Source: Pseudomonadota bacterium
Lineage (GTDB): Bacteria; Pseudomonadota; Gammaproteobacteria; Steroidobacterales; Steroidobacteraceae
Assembly: GCA_019352035.1 (NCBI GenBank)
Contig: JABBNZ010000002.1
Coordinates: forward strand, 54,882 to 118,881
Direction: 5' to 3'
DNA: 64,000 nucleotides
Shown here: positions 1 through 9,878 of the stretch, piece by piece
Layout of the letters: the number at the start of each line of letters is the position of its first letter
How positions within the stretch are numbered: position 1 is the stretch's first letter
Position numbers and translations under genes: made by a program
The notes under the pieces: generated by a model
Database searches by the model: none
Told to the model about the DNA's origin: nothing
Seen by the model: only the letters and a program-made list of their open reading frames with translations

Positions 1-1
1 C

Positions 2-1975
2 GAGCTTGATCCAGCGCGCCACCGCACCGGTGACGTCTGGCACGTCTGGGTGGCCGGCATCCTCCCCGGTCAGCTCTATGCCTATCGCGTGGACGGTCCC
101 TACGAGCCCGGCAAGGGCCATCGCTTCAATTTCAACCGACTTCTTCTTGACCCTCTTGCGACAGCGATTTCGCGCCTGCCCGCGTGGGACTTTGCATCCG
201 CGCAGGGCTACGACTCCTCGGCTCCGGGAAAGGACCTTGCGCGTTCGACGCTGGACAACTCCGCCTCGATGCCCAAATGCGTGCTGATCAACGAGCCCTT
301 CGATTGGCAAGGGGACCAGCCACCCCGGCATCCGTGGTCCAAAACCGTCATCTATGAGGCGCATGTCCGCGGCTTCACGATACATCCGAGTTCCGGCGTC
401 GAGCATCCGGGAACCTACCGCGGGCTGATAGAAAAACTGCCTTATCTGAAGGGTCTGGGAATCACGGCCCTGGAGCTGATGCCCGTGCAGGAGTTCAACG
501 CCGCTTCCTGCACGCGCTGCAATCCGCAAACCGGCCGGCCGCTCGAGAATTACTGGGGATACGATCCCGTGGTGTTCCGCGCGCCCAAGGCCTCCTACAG
601 CAGCGCGGGCGGCTTGGGCCAGCAAAAGCTGGAATTCAAGGAGATGGTCCGAGCCTTTCACAAGACCGGGATCGAAGTCATTCTGGACGTTGTGTTCAAT
701 CATACGGCCGAGGCGAACGAGCTGGGTCCGACCCTCTGTCTTCGCGGCATCGATAACGCAATCTTCTATGCGCTGGGCGACGACAAGCGCCATTACAGGG
801 ACTATACCGGCACCGGCAACTCGATCAACGCCAACCATCCCGTGGTGCGCGACCACATCCTGGGCGCGCTGCGTTATTGGATGATCGAGATGCACGTGGA
901 TGGATTCAGGTTTGACCTGGCCTCGGTGCTCGGCCGGGGGGAGTCCGGCAAGCTGCTGGCCAATGCCCCCCTGCTGGAGCGGATCGCGGAGGACCCGATC
1001 CTGAGGGACGTGAAAATCATCGCTGAGGCCTGGGACGCCGCCGGTGCGTACCAGGTGGGCAGTTTCTCGGAGCGGCGCTGGGCGGAGTGGAATGGCCGCT
1101 ACCGCGACGATATTCGCCGCTTTTGGCGCGGCGATGAGGGGATGCTGGGGCTGTTCGCCAGCCGCATCTGCGGTAGTGCCGACATCTATCTCAACTCCGG
1201 CAAGGGTCCTGAGAGCAGCATCAACTTTCTCACCTGCCACGACGGCTTCACGCTGAATGATCTGGTGAGCTACCGTACCAAGCACAATGAAGCCAACGGA
1301 GAGGACAACCGGGACGGCACCGACACGAACTTCAGCGATAACTTTGGCGTTGAAGGCGCGACCGGCGATATCGGCATCGAGACCTTGCGCAAGCGTCAGA
1401 TCAAGAACTTCCTGCTGACGCTATTCATCTCGCGCGGAGTGCCGATGCTGCTCGGCGGAGACGAGTTCCGTCGCACGCAAGCCGGCAACAACAATGCTTA
1501 CTGCCAGGACAACGAGACCAGCTGGTGTGATTGGGCGTTTCTCGAGCAGCAACAGGAGGTCCACCGCTTCGTCCGCGGCATGATCGGCTTTCGCCGCGCG
1601 CACAAGGTACTCAGCGAGGAACGGTTCTATACGGAAGCGCAGATCCGGTGGCTTGCCCCGTCAGGAGGCAATCCGGACTGGTTCGACTCCACGGTCAAGA
1701 CTCTCGGTTGCCTGATCCGTGAGGGCGCCAAGGATGCGCTATTCCTGATATTCAACGCTGACACGAAGGACATTGATTTCGATGTGCCGGCACTGCCGCT
1801 GGGATCGCACTGGCATCTGGCGGTCGACACCTCTCATCTCACGCCCGCCGATGTGCTCGCTGCGGGGGCGGCGCCGCTCCCCGATAAATTGCGGTGCTAT
1901 CGCCTGCCTGGGCGCTCCAGCGCGATATTGGTCGTACGGGAACAGGAATCCACGGCGGGATCGGTGCGCGTGTGA
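2..1975 (+). CDS. glgX: Glycogen debranching enzyme GlgX (5' end outside window)
   Basis: GH13 isoamylase-type enzyme that hydrolyses alpha-1,6 branches in limit-dextrin glycogen in the cytoplasm. The frame is open from base 2, so the N-terminal CBM48-like part starts before the window; about 657 codons are visible. The catalytic regions are present in order: DGFRFDLAS with the nucleophile Asp, IIAEAWD with the acid/base Glu, and CHDGFTLNDL with the transition-state Asp. The GlgX-typical stretches NYWGYDP and GNNNAYCQDNE are also present. It is followed at 55 bp by the HAD gene on the same strand. A second full-length glgX lies near base 40,000, so the genome has at least two. GlgX rather than another GH13 branch is assigned from overall resemblance. 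Confidence 0.93.
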   Translation, partial: ELDPARHRTGDVWHVWVAGILPGQLYAYRVDGPYEPGKGHRFNFNRLLLDPLATAISRLPAWDFASAQGYDSSAPGKDLARSTLDNSASMPKCVLINEPFDWQGDQPPRHPWSKTVIYEAHVRGFTIHPSSGVEHPGTYRGLIEKLPYLKGLGITALELMPVQEFNAASCTRCNPQTGRPLENYWGYDPVVFRAPKASYSSAGGLGQQKLEFKEMVRAFHKTGIEVILDVVFNHTAEANELGPTLCLRGIDNAIFYALGDDKRHYRDYTGTGNSINANHPVVRDHILGALRYWMIEMHVDGFRFDLASVLGRGESGKLLANAPLLERIAEDPILRDVKIIAEAWDAAGAYQVGSFSERRWAEWNGRYRDDIRRFWRGDEGMLGLFASRICGSADIYLNSGKGPESSINFLTCHDGFTLNDLVSYRTKHNEANGEDNRDGTDTNFSDNFGVEGATGDIGIETLRKRQIKNFLLTLFISRGVPMLLGGDEFRRTQAGNNNAYCQDNETSWCDWAFLEQQQEVHRFVRGMIGFRRAHKVLSEERFYTEAQIRWLAPSGGNPDWFDSTVKTLGCLIREGAKDALFLIFNADTKDIDFDVPALPLGSHWHLAVDTSHLTPADVLAAGAAPLPDKLRCYRLPGRSSAILVVREQESTAGSVRV

Positions 1976-2030
1976 GCCGGGCCGTACGAAATCATGCTGC
2001 CATTGTCGCGAACCGGGTGGCGGGGCGTTG

Positions 2031-2654
2031 ATGAAGACAGCCGCAGCCAGTGCCTGCCTGCTTCTCGATATCGGCGGCGTTTTACTGACCGACGGCTGGG
2101 ATCATCTTGCCCGAAAGCGTGCGGCGAGGACCTTCAGGCTGGACTGGACGGAAATGGAGGAGCGGCATCGTCTGGTCTTCGAAACCTATGAGGAGGGGAA
2201 ATTCACGCTGGCTGAATATCTGGACCGGGTTGTCTTCTATCGAAAGCGCATGTTCAAGCGAGTTCAGTTTCAGCGGTTCATGTACGGGCAATCGAAGCCG
2301 TATCCCGCGATGATCGAGCTCATCGCCAGGATCAAGGCCAGGCATCGATTGAAGGTCGCGGTGATCAGCAATGAGGGGCGGGAGCTGAACGCGTATCGGA
2401 TTCGAAAGTTCAAGCTCGATCATATCGTGGATTTCTTTGTCTGCTCCAGCTTGGTCCACCTGCGCAAGCCCGATGCGCAGATCTTCCGACTCGCGCTCGA
2501 CGTCGCGCAGGTTCAGGCCCGACGGGCGGTCTATATCGATGACACCCCAATGTTCGCCGAGATCGGGCGGGACCTGGGAATGCGCAGCGTATTTCACACC
2601 AGTTATCGATCGACACGCGCGCAGCTGTCGGCACTTGGGCTATCGAGTGAGTGA
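2031..2654 (+). CDS. HAD-superfamily hydrolase
   Basis: Predicted 207-residue cytoplasmic phosphatase-type HAD protein; substrate unknown. Visible motifs are LLLDIGGVLL (motif I, nucleophile Asp in a D-x-G-G form), VISNEG (motif II Ser), LRKPD (motif III Lys) and YIDDTP (motif IV acidic pair). A helical cap sits between motifs I and II. The frame stays open upstream into glgX, but the ATG at 2031 places motif I about 10 residues from the N-terminus, as is usual, so I chose it. It lies between a glycogen-debranching gene and acetate kinase, so a sugar-phosphate substrate is possible; that is inference from neighbours only. Confidence 0.8.
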   Translation: MKTAAASACLLLDIGGVLLTDGWDHLARKRAARTFRLDWTEMEERHRLVFETYEEGKFTLAEYLDRVVFYRKRMFKRVQFQRFMYGQSKPYPAMIELIARIKARHRLKVAVISNEGRELNAYRIRKFKLDHIVDFFVCSSLVHLRKPDAQIFRLALDVAQVQARRAVYIDDTPMFAEIGRDLGMRSVFHTSYRSTRAQLSALGLSSE

Positions 2655-2773
2655 AGGCGTGTCTACGCGCAGTGGCGCCAGGATCATGACGGACGGCGCG
2701 GTCTGGATGTCCGCCCACGCCTCTTGCACACCTCACGCCCGTTCAGCTTACAGCCGGAGGAAGGCGGTGACCC

Positions 2774-3982
2774 ATGCCATCTGAAAAGCCAAGCGTCCTG
2801 ACGATCAACGGCGGCTCCTCGAGCATCAGGTTCGCGCTGTATCAGGTAGGCGCAGCGCTGGAGCGACAGCTGTACGGAAAGATGGATCGCGTCGGCCTGG
2901 GCGCGACGACACTGACCTTCGAGGAGCCGGGGGCGAATCCTCCGACCCGTGGCAGCGTCGTCGTCCCCGATCAGCTCTCGGCGGCGAGGTTCCTGATCGA
3001 TTGGCTCGAGAAGCAGGTGGGTTTCGGCGCCATCGGGGCGGTGGGACATCGTGTGGTGCACGGCATGCATCGCACGGAGCCGGCGTCGGTCACCGCGGAG
3101 CTCCTGGATGAGCTGCGTCGGATCACGCCGTTCGATCCTGATCACCTGCCGCGCGAGATCGAGTTGATCGAGGTATTTCGGCAACGGTACCCGAGGCTGC
3201 CCCAGGTGGCGTGTTTCGACACCGCATTTCATCGCGGAATGCCGCGCGTTGCGAAGCTGCTTGCCATCCCGCGGCGGTACCAGGCGAGGGGCGTCGAGCG
3301 GTACGGTTTCCACGGTCTCTCCTACGCCTACCTGATGGAGGAACTGGTACGCCTTGGCGACTCTGCCGCAACCTCGGGTCGCGTGATTCTCGCCCACCTA
3401 GGAAACGGCGCCAGCATGGCGGCCGTGCGTGACGGCAAGAGCGTCGACACCAGCATGGGCTTCACGCCCGCCTCGGGGTTTCCCATGAGCAGCCGCTCGG
3501 GCGATCTGGACCCGGGGCTGGTCAGTTTCCTGGCGCGCACGGAGCACCTGAGCGCCGCGCAGTTCGATCGCATGGTGAATCACGAGTCCGGGCTTCTCGG
3601 CGTGTCGGAGATCAGCTCCGACGTGCGCGACCTGCTCGCGCAGGAAGGCGCCGACGCGCGGGCGGCGGAGGCTGTAGCCCTGTTCTGCTACCAGGCCAGG
3701 AAGTGGATCGGCGCCTTCGCCGCCGTCCTCGGTGGGATTGACACGCTCGTGTTCGCGGGCGGCATCGGCGAGAACGCGCCGCTCATCCGCGAGCGCATCT
3801 GCGACGGCCTCGGCTTTCTCGGCATCGAGCTTGATCCACAGCGCAATGCTAAGAATGCGCCGGTGCTCTCGCCGGACGCCGCCCGCGTCAAGGTGCGGGT
3901 CATGCGCACCGACGAGGAGCTGATGATTGCGCGGTCCGTCGTGCGCTCACGCGCCGCGCTGACGTCGGACCCGGCGGGATGA
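2774..3982 (+). CDS. ackA: Acetate kinase
   Basis: Interconverts acetyl phosphate plus ADP and acetate plus ATP. The 402-residue length is typical of the family. The N-terminal phosphate-binding motif LTINGGSSSIRFALYQV, the GHRVVHG segment, the DTAFH stretch, LAHLGNGAS, and the C-terminal AGGIGENAPLIRE all fit the ASKHA-fold acetate kinases. A strong ribosome-binding site (GGAGGAAGG) sits just upstream of the ATG. Phosphoketolase, which makes acetyl phosphate, is the next gene, so here AckA probably works mainly in the ATP-forming direction. The 573-bp gap to that gene suggests a separate promoter for the latter. Confidence 0.97.
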   Translation: MPSEKPSVLTINGGSSSIRFALYQVGAALERQLYGKMDRVGLGATTLTFEEPGANPPTRGSVVVPDQLSAARFLIDWLEKQVGFGAIGAVGHRVVHGMHRTEPASVTAELLDELRRITPFDPDHLPREIELIEVFRQRYPRLPQVACFDTAFHRGMPRVAKLLAIPRRYQARGVERYGFHGLSYAYLMEELVRLGDSAATSGRVILAHLGNGASMAAVRDGKSVDTSMGFTPASGFPMSSRSGDLDPGLVSFLARTEHLSAAQFDRMVNHESGLLGVSEISSDVRDLLAQEGADARAAEAVALFCYQARKWIGAFAAVLGGIDTLVFAGGIGENAPLIRERICDGLGFLGIELDPQRNAKNAPVLSPDAARVKVRVMRTDEELMIARSVVRSRAALTSDPAG

Positions 3983-4555
3983 GGCAGGCGCGCCCCCATC
4001 CGCACCGCCGGAGACGCGTGGTAGGCCAAGAGCATTCGTACGCTGACGCACAGACGACCGTGGGATCAGGGTCGTAAAAACGTGCGCTCATTCTCTGTGG
4101 AAGGCGCGGTCTGTCTGCTACCCGTAGTCTGAGATCCCGCCGTACCGGTGGCAACTCTGCGCTGCGGAGAATTGCGCGACCTGGGATCGCCGGAACCTGG
4201 AGGATGAATGGGCTGTCACAGGGGCCTCGGCTTCTACGGATGGCGTGCGATGCAGACTCGGTGCCTAATCGGCAAACAGCATGATGCGCGAACGAATTGC
4301 CGCGGACCACGGCGGATTTGCATTGCAGGAGCAGGTCACGGCGCGTTGCGGACCGTCCGGTACGACGTCGTGAGCCTTCGGTGCCTATCAGCTCAACCGC
4401 TCAACCCGCAAGGAGACTTTCTCGGGGTAAAAGCTGTTGGCGCGTGCTCGCTTTGGAATTGGTCGAGACCCTTCTGACCGCGCGCTTCAGCGGTGCCCTG
4501 CGTCATCGGCGCCGCTTGGCAGAAGTGCAGGGCTGGAACACCCGGAGACTTCCCC
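3983..4555. other. Intergenic region ackA-xfp, no gene seen
   Basis: There are 573 bases without a convincing coding sequence. Short open frames on both strands have no recognisable product and no good ribosome-binding site. The region is somewhat less GC-rich than its neighbours. I could not pick out a convincing -35/-10 pair, although a promoter for the phosphoketolase gene would be expected here. Confidence 0.5.
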
Positions 4556-6964
4556 ATGACAGCCGACACACTTTCGCCCGAACTGCTACATAAGATGGAC
4601 GCCTATTGGCGTGCCGCCAACTACCTGTCGGTCGGACAGATCTATCTGTATGACAATCCACTGCTCAAGGAGCCGCTGAAGCTTTCGCACGTGAAGCCGC
4701 TGGTGGTCGGGCACTGGGGCACGACACCCGGTCAGAACTTCATCTACGTGCATCTGAACCGGGTCATCAAGAAATACGACCTGAATATGTTCTATATCGC
4801 CGGTCCCGGTCACGGCGGCCCAGCGATCGTGGGCAACGTGTATCTCGAAGGAACTTGGAGCGAGGTATATCCCGACGTCACGCAGGACGAAGCCGGACTG
4901 AAGAAGCTCTTCAAGCAGTTCTCGTTCCCCGGCGGCATCTCCAGCCACGTGGCGCCGACCACGCCGGGCTCGATTCACGAGGGTGGGGAGCTCGGCTACT
5001 CGCTGAGCCACGCTTTCGGAGCGGTGTTCGACAATCCCGATCTGATCGTGACCTGCGTCGTCGGTGACGGTGAGGCGGAAACCGGTCCGTTGGCGACCGC
5101 GTGGCAGTCCACCAAGTTGCTCAACGCCGTGACTGACGGCGCGGTGTTGCCGATCCTGCATCTCAACGGCTACAAGATCAGCAATCCCACCGTGCTCGCT
5201 CGCATAGAGCATGAGGAGCTGGAGCAGTTCATCCGTGGCTGCGGCTGGACCCCTTATTTCGTCGAGGGTGATCACCCACAGACGATGCACCAACTGATGG
5301 CCGGCGCGTTGGACAAGGCCGTCGAGGACATTCGGCGTATCCAAAGCCAGGCCCGCGGTCAGGCCGGCACGCCGAGACCTCGCTGGCCCATGATAGTGCT
5401 GCGCTCGCCGAAGGGCTGGACGGGGCCGAAGTTCGTCGATGGCCAGCCGGTCGAGGGCACGTTCCGGGCCCATCAGGTGCCGCTGCTGGTGGATTCGGAG
5501 CACCCCGAGCACATCCAGCAGCTCGAGACCTGGATGAAGAGCTACGAGCCCGAGGAGCTGTTTGATGAGCGGGGTGAGCTGAGACCGGAGCTCGCCGAGC
5601 TGGCGCCGAAGGGCGAGCGGCGCATGGGCGCAAATCCACACGCCAACGGCGGTGCGCTGCTGCGTGACCTGCGTATACCGGACTTCCGTACCCACGCAGT
5701 GGCGGTGCCGTCGCCGGGCGCCGTTGACGCGCAGGATACGGTCGTGCTCGGCCAGTTCCTGCGCGAGGTGGTCAAGCTGAACGGTGAGCAGCGCAATTTT
5801 CGCATCTTCGGTCCCGACGAGACCCTCTCGAATCTGCTGGGCGCCGTATTTCAAGCGACGAACCGCCAGTGGGACGCCCGCGAGATCAAAAGCGATGAAT
5901 TCCTCGCACCCACAGGACGCGTGCTGGACTCGATGCTCAGCGAGCACCAGTGCGAGGGGTGGCTGGAGGGGTATCTGCTGACGGGTCGGCACGGGCTCTT
6001 CAACTGCTACGAGGGTTTCGTCCGCATCGTGGATTCGATGTTCAGCCAGCATGCCAAGTGGTTGAAGGTCACCTCGGAGCTGCCCTGGCGACGCAAGATC
6101 GCCTCGCTGAACTATCTACTGGCCTCTCACGTCTGGCAGCAGGATCACAACGGCTTCACGCACCAGGATCCCGGCTTCCTCGACCATGTCATCAACAAGA
6201 AGGCCAACATCGTGCGGGTCTATCTGCCACCCGACGCCAACTGTCTGCTGTCGGTGTTCGATCATTGCCTGCGCAGCCGACACTACGTGAACGTGGTGGT
6301 GGCGGGGAAGCACGCGCTACCCCAGTGGCTCACCATGGAGGCGGCGGTCGTGCACTGCACGGAAGGCATCGGCATCTGGCAGTGGGCCAGCAACGATCAG
6401 GGCGAAGAGCCGGATGTGGTCATGGCCTGCTGTGGCGATACGCCGACGCTGGAGATCATGGCCGCGGTGTCCATCCTGCGCGAGCACCTCCCGAGCCTGA
6501 AAATCCGGGTAGTCAACGTGGTGGACCTGATGAGGCTGCAATCCAGCTCCGAGCACCCGCATGGCCTGAACGACTGGGATTACGATTCGCTCTTCACCCG
6601 CGACAAGCACATCGTCTTCGGCTTTCACGGCTATCCCTGGCTGGTGCATCGCCTGACCTATCGCCGTGCCAACCAGAACCTCCACGTCCGCGGCTACAAG
6701 GAGGAGGGGACCATCACGACCGCCTTCGACATGCGGGTGCAGAATGATCTGGACCGCTTTCACCTGGTGATCGACGTCATCGATCGTCTGCCGCAGCTCG
6801 GTACCAGGGGCGCCTATTTGAAACAACGCATGCAGGACAAGCTGATCGAGCACAAGCAGTACATCGATCGGCACGGCCAGGACCTGCCGGAGATCCGCAA
6901 TTGGAAGTGGAGCCTGCCCACGCAGAATACGTCGTCCCAGCGCCGGGTGAAGCCAGCCGCGTAG
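4556..6964 (+). CDS. xfp: Phosphoketolase (xylulose-5-P / fructose-6-P)
   Basis: Thiamine-diphosphate enzyme that splits xylulose 5-phosphate (and often fructose 6-phosphate) with phosphate into acetyl phosphate plus glyceraldehyde 3-phosphate or erythrose 4-phosphate. The 802-residue length is right for the family. The signature [16 protein letters not shown] (ThDP/Mg binding), the [15 protein letters not shown] stretch and the substrate-binding GPGHGGPA segment near residue 85 are visible. The frame extends 21 codons upstream, but the ATG at 4556 has a GGAG site about 9 bases upstream and gives the usual N-terminus ([20 protein letters not shown]). The H+-ATPase gene starts 14 bp downstream, so the two are very probably one operon. 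Confidence 0.97.
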   Translation: MTADTLSPELLHKMDAYWRAANYLSVGQIYLYDNPLLKEPLKLSHVKPLVVGHWGTTPGQNFIYVHLNRVIKKYDLNMFYIAGPGHGGPAIVGNVYLEGTWSEVYPDVTQDEAGLKKLFKQFSFPGGISSHVAPTTPGSIHEGGELGYSLSHAFGAVFDNPDLIVTCVVGDGEAETGPLATAWQSTKLLNAVTDGAVLPILHLNGYKISNPTVLARIEHEELEQFIRGCGWTPYFVEGDHPQTMHQLMAGALDKAVEDIRRIQSQARGQAGTPRPRWPMIVLRSPKGWTGPKFVDGQPVEGTFRAHQVPLLVDSEHPEHIQQLETWMKSYEPEELFDERGELRPELAELAPKGERRMGANPHANGGALLRDLRIPDFRTHAVAVPSPGAVDAQDTVVLGQFLREVVKLNGEQRNFRIFGPDETLSNLLGAVFQATNRQWDAREIKSDEFLAPTGRVLDSMLSEHQCEGWLEGYLLTGRHGLFNCYEGFVRIVDSMFSQHAKWLKVTSELPWRRKIASLNYLLASHVWQQDHNGFTHQDPGFLDHVINKKANIVRVYLPPDANCLLSVFDHCLRSRHYVNVVVAGKHALPQWLTMEAAVVHCTEGIGIWQWASNDQGEEPDVVMACCGDTPTLEIMAAVSILREHLPSLKIRVVNVVDLMRLQSSSEHPHGLNDWDYDSLFTRDKHIVFGFHGYPWLVHRLTYRRANQNLHVRGYKEEGTITTAFDMRVQNDLDRFHLVIDVIDRLPQLGTRGAYLKQRMQDKLIEHKQYIDRHGQDLPEIRNWKWSLPTQNTSSQRRVKPAA

Positions 6965-6978
6965 ATGAGGTTACCCGC

Positions 6979-9651
6979 ATGAAGGCACCCACCGCCCGGC
7001 CCGGAGCATCGGCGCCCAAGCCTGAGTCAAAGGACGAGCTGAAGACGCTGCCTATGCCGGAGCTCGAGAAGCGGTTGGGCTCATCGCCGAATGGACTGAC
7101 GCAGGCCGAGGCGGCAAAGCGGCTGGCTCAATGTGGACCGAACGAGATCGAGGAGAAGCAGACTAATCCGCTGCTGAAATTCCTCTCCTATTTCTGGGGT
7201 CCCATTCCGTGGATGATCGAGGCGGCGGTGATTCTGTCGGCGGTGGTGCGTCACTGGCCCGACTTCGGCATCATCTTCCTGCTGCTCCTCGCCAATGCCG
7301 TGGTTGGATTCTGGGAGGAACGCCAAGCCGGCAACGCGATCGCGGCGTTGAAGGCAAAGCTGGCGGTCAAGGCGCGGGTGCAACGAGACGGGAAGTGGGT
7401 CAATCCGCCGGCGCGCGAGCTGGTCCCGGGCGATGTGATCCGCATGCGCCTGGGTGACATCGTGCCGGCGGACGCGCGTCTGCTCGACGGCGACGCCATC
7501 GAGGTGGACCAGTCCGCGCTGACGGGCGAATCCTTGCCTGCCACGCGCAAGCGCGGCGAGGCGGTGTTCTCCGGCTCGATCATCCGCCGCGGCGAGATCG
7601 GCGCACTGGTCTATGCCACGGGCGCGAACAGCTACTTCGGCAAGACCGCGCAACTGGTGCAGGAGGCCCACACCGTCAGCCACTTTCAAAAGGCGGTGAT
7701 GAAGATCGGCAACTACCTGATCATCCTCGCGGGGGTTCTGGTGGCGGCCATCATCGCAGTGGCGATCTTTCGAGGCGATCCGATCCTGACCACGCTGCAG
7801 TTCGCCCTGGTGCTGACCGTGGCGGCGATCCCCGTGGCGATGCCGACGGTGCTATCGGTGACCATGGCGGTCGGGGCGCGCCTGCTCGCCAAGAAGAAGG
7901 CGATCGTCAGCAAGCTGGTGGCCATTGAGGAGCTGGCGGGCGTGGACGTGCTGTGCGCGGACAAGACCGGTACCCTGACCCAGAACAAGCTCACGCTGGG
8001 CGATCCCTTCAGCGTCAACGACGTACCGGCCGATCAGGTCATTCTCGATGGCGCTCTCGCATCGCGCGCTGACGATAATGACGCCATCGATTTGGCGGTC
8101 CTCGGCGGTCTGAAGGCCAAGGACGCACTAAAGCCCTACGACGTCATTCATTTCCAGCCCTTCGACCCGGTGCACAAGCGCACCGAGGCGATCGTCAAAT
8201 CCAAGGACGGCAAGACGTTCAAGGTGACCAAAGGCGCGCCGCAGGTGATCCTCGAGCTGTCGTCCAGTGTCGGCCCGGTAAAGCCCGCCGTCGAGAAGGC
8301 CGTCGAAGAATTCGCGGCGCGCGGCTTTCGGTCGCTGGGCGTGGCCCGGGCCGAAGGCGATGGGCCATGGCAGTTTGTCGGTGTGTTGCCCTTGTTCGAT
8401 CCGCCCCGCGAGGACGCCAAGGCCACCATCGCGACCGCGCTGGCGATGGGCGTCAAGGTCAAAATGGTCACCGGTGACGCGCTCGCCATCGCCAAGGAAA
8501 CCGCAAAGAAGCTGGACATGGGCCCGAACATCCTCGATGCCCGCGGCTTGGGAGACGCGAAGAAGCAAGAGAGCGCGGAGGTGGCCGACTCCATCGAGAA
8601 GGCCGACGGATTCGCCCAAGTGTTCCCGGAGCACAAGTTCCATATCGTCGATGTCCTGCAGAAGCACGCCCATATCGTCGGCATGACGGGTGATGGAGTA
8701 AATGATGCTCCCGCACTGAAGAAAGCCGACTGCGGCATAGCTGTGTCCGACGCGACCGATGCGGCGCGCGCGGCCGCCTCCATCGTGCTCACGACACCGG
8801 GACTGTCGGTGATCATCGATGCGATCAAGGAGAGCCGCAAGATCTTCCAGCGCATGAACAGCTACGCGATCTACCGCATAGCCGAGACGCTGCGCGTGCT
8901 GCTGTTCATGACGGCAGCGATCCTGATCTTCAATTTTTATCCCTTGACGGCCGTGATGATCGTGATGCTGGCACTGCTCAACGACGGCGCTATCCTGTCC
9001 ATCGCCTACGACAACGTTCATTACAAGAATCAGCCCGAAGCCTGGAACATGCGCCTGGTGATGGGTGTCGCCACGGTGCTGGGCATAGTCGGGCCGATCG
9101 CCGCCTTCGGGTTGTTTTTCCTCACCGATCGCGTGTTTCACCTCGACCCTCCGCACATCCAGACCATGATGTATCTGATGCTGTCCGTCGCCGGGCATCT
9201 GACGATTTTCCAGACCCGTACTCGCGGCCCGTTCTGGTCCATCCGGCCGGCGCGGATTTTATGGATGGCCGTGCTGGGTACGCAGGTGGTCGCCACGCTG
9301 ATCGCGGTCTTCGGCGTGCTGGTGACGCCCATCAGTTGGGGCTGGGCGGCATTCGTCTGGGGCTATGCGCTGGTCTGGTTTTTCGTGACTGACCCCGTGA
9401 AGTTGCTCGCCTATCGCATTCTTGATCCGGCCAGGGCCGGCGGTGAGTCTGGCGCCGGGCTCAAGCCTCTGGCGATCGCGACGGCGCAAACCGGCCCGGC
9501 CGGCAAATCCGAGGTCGCTCCTGATTTGAAGCGGCAGATCGCGACGCGCGCCTATGAGCTGTATGAGCAGCGAGGCCGCCAAGGTGGAGGAGCGGCTCAA
9601 GACTGGGAGACCGCGGAAGGGCAGATCCGCAAAGAGCGGTCGGCCAAGTGA
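6979..9651 (+). CDS. P-type H+-ATPase with C-terminal DUF2934-like tail
   Basis: Predicted plasma-membrane proton pump of the P3A class, 890 residues. TGES lies in the actuator domain, DKTGT has its phosphorylated Asp at about residue 328, KGAP lies in the nucleotide-binding domain and TGDGVNDAPAL forms the hinge. ALLNDGAILSIAYD resembles the M6 segment that carries the proton-carrier Asp of plant and fungal H+-ATPases. After the last membrane helix comes a soluble tail ending in RAYELYEQRGRQ...DWETAEGQI, which looks like the small DUF2934 motif. The ATG at 6979 follows a GAGG site; the frame extends upstream into xfp but those residues do not match the family. It is probably co-transcribed with xfp. 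Confidence 0.93.
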   Translation: MKAPTARPGASAPKPESKDELKTLPMPELEKRLGSSPNGLTQAEAAKRLAQCGPNEIEEKQTNPLLKFLSYFWGPIPWMIEAAVILSAVVRHWPDFGIIFLLLLANAVVGFWEERQAGNAIAALKAKLAVKARVQRDGKWVNPPARELVPGDVIRMRLGDIVPADARLLDGDAIEVDQSALTGESLPATRKRGEAVFSGSIIRRGEIGALVYATGANSYFGKTAQLVQEAHTVSHFQKAVMKIGNYLIILAGVLVAAIIAVAIFRGDPILTTLQFALVLTVAAIPVAMPTVLSVTMAVGARLLAKKKAIVSKLVAIEELAGVDVLCADKTGTLTQNKLTLGDPFSVNDVPADQVILDGALASRADDNDAIDLAVLGGLKAKDALKPYDVIHFQPFDPVHKRTEAIVKSKDGKTFKVTKGAPQVILELSSSVGPVKPAVEKAVEEFAARGFRSLGVARAEGDGPWQFVGVLPLFDPPREDAKATIATALAMGVKVKMVTGDALAIAKETAKKLDMGPNILDARGLGDAKKQESAEVADSIEKADGFAQVFPEHKFHIVDVLQKHAHIVGMTGDGVNDAPALKKADCGIAVSDATDAARAAASIVLTTPGLSVIIDAIKESRKIFQRMNSYAIYRIAETLRVLLFMTAAILIFNFYPLTAVMIVMLALLNDGAILSIAYDNVHYKNQPEAWNMRLVMGVATVLGIVGPIAAFGLFFLTDRVFHLDPPHIQTMMYLMLSVAGHLTIFQTRTRGPFWSIRPARILWMAVLGTQVVATLIAVFGVLVTPISWGWAAFVWGYALVWFFVTDPVKLLAYRILDPARAGGESGAGLKPLAIATAQTGPAGKSEVAPDLKRQIATRAYELYEQRGRQGGGAAQDWETAEGQIRKERSAK

Positions 9652-9878
9652 ATCGGCGTGATCGATATAAGTGACAGCGACGGCGCGACGTAGGATGTCG
9701 ATCAATACCAAGCGTTTTCTCGCGCCACGTTGGCGGAGTACCGGTATGGGAATCTTGGAATGACCGCCCAATGCGGGGCAAGGCACGGATTGCTGGCCTC
9801 CCGAGCACGGAGTGATTGGTTCGGTGGCTGGGCCGCTGCGTTTGCGCTAGTCCTCAACCAATCCTGGCAGCTTGAATT

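Noticed and set aside
9814..9863. GATTGGTT/AACCAATC inverted repeat between the two ATPase genes
   Set aside because: Only 8 bp with a 34-base spacer and no promoter or terminator features; chance cannot be excluded.
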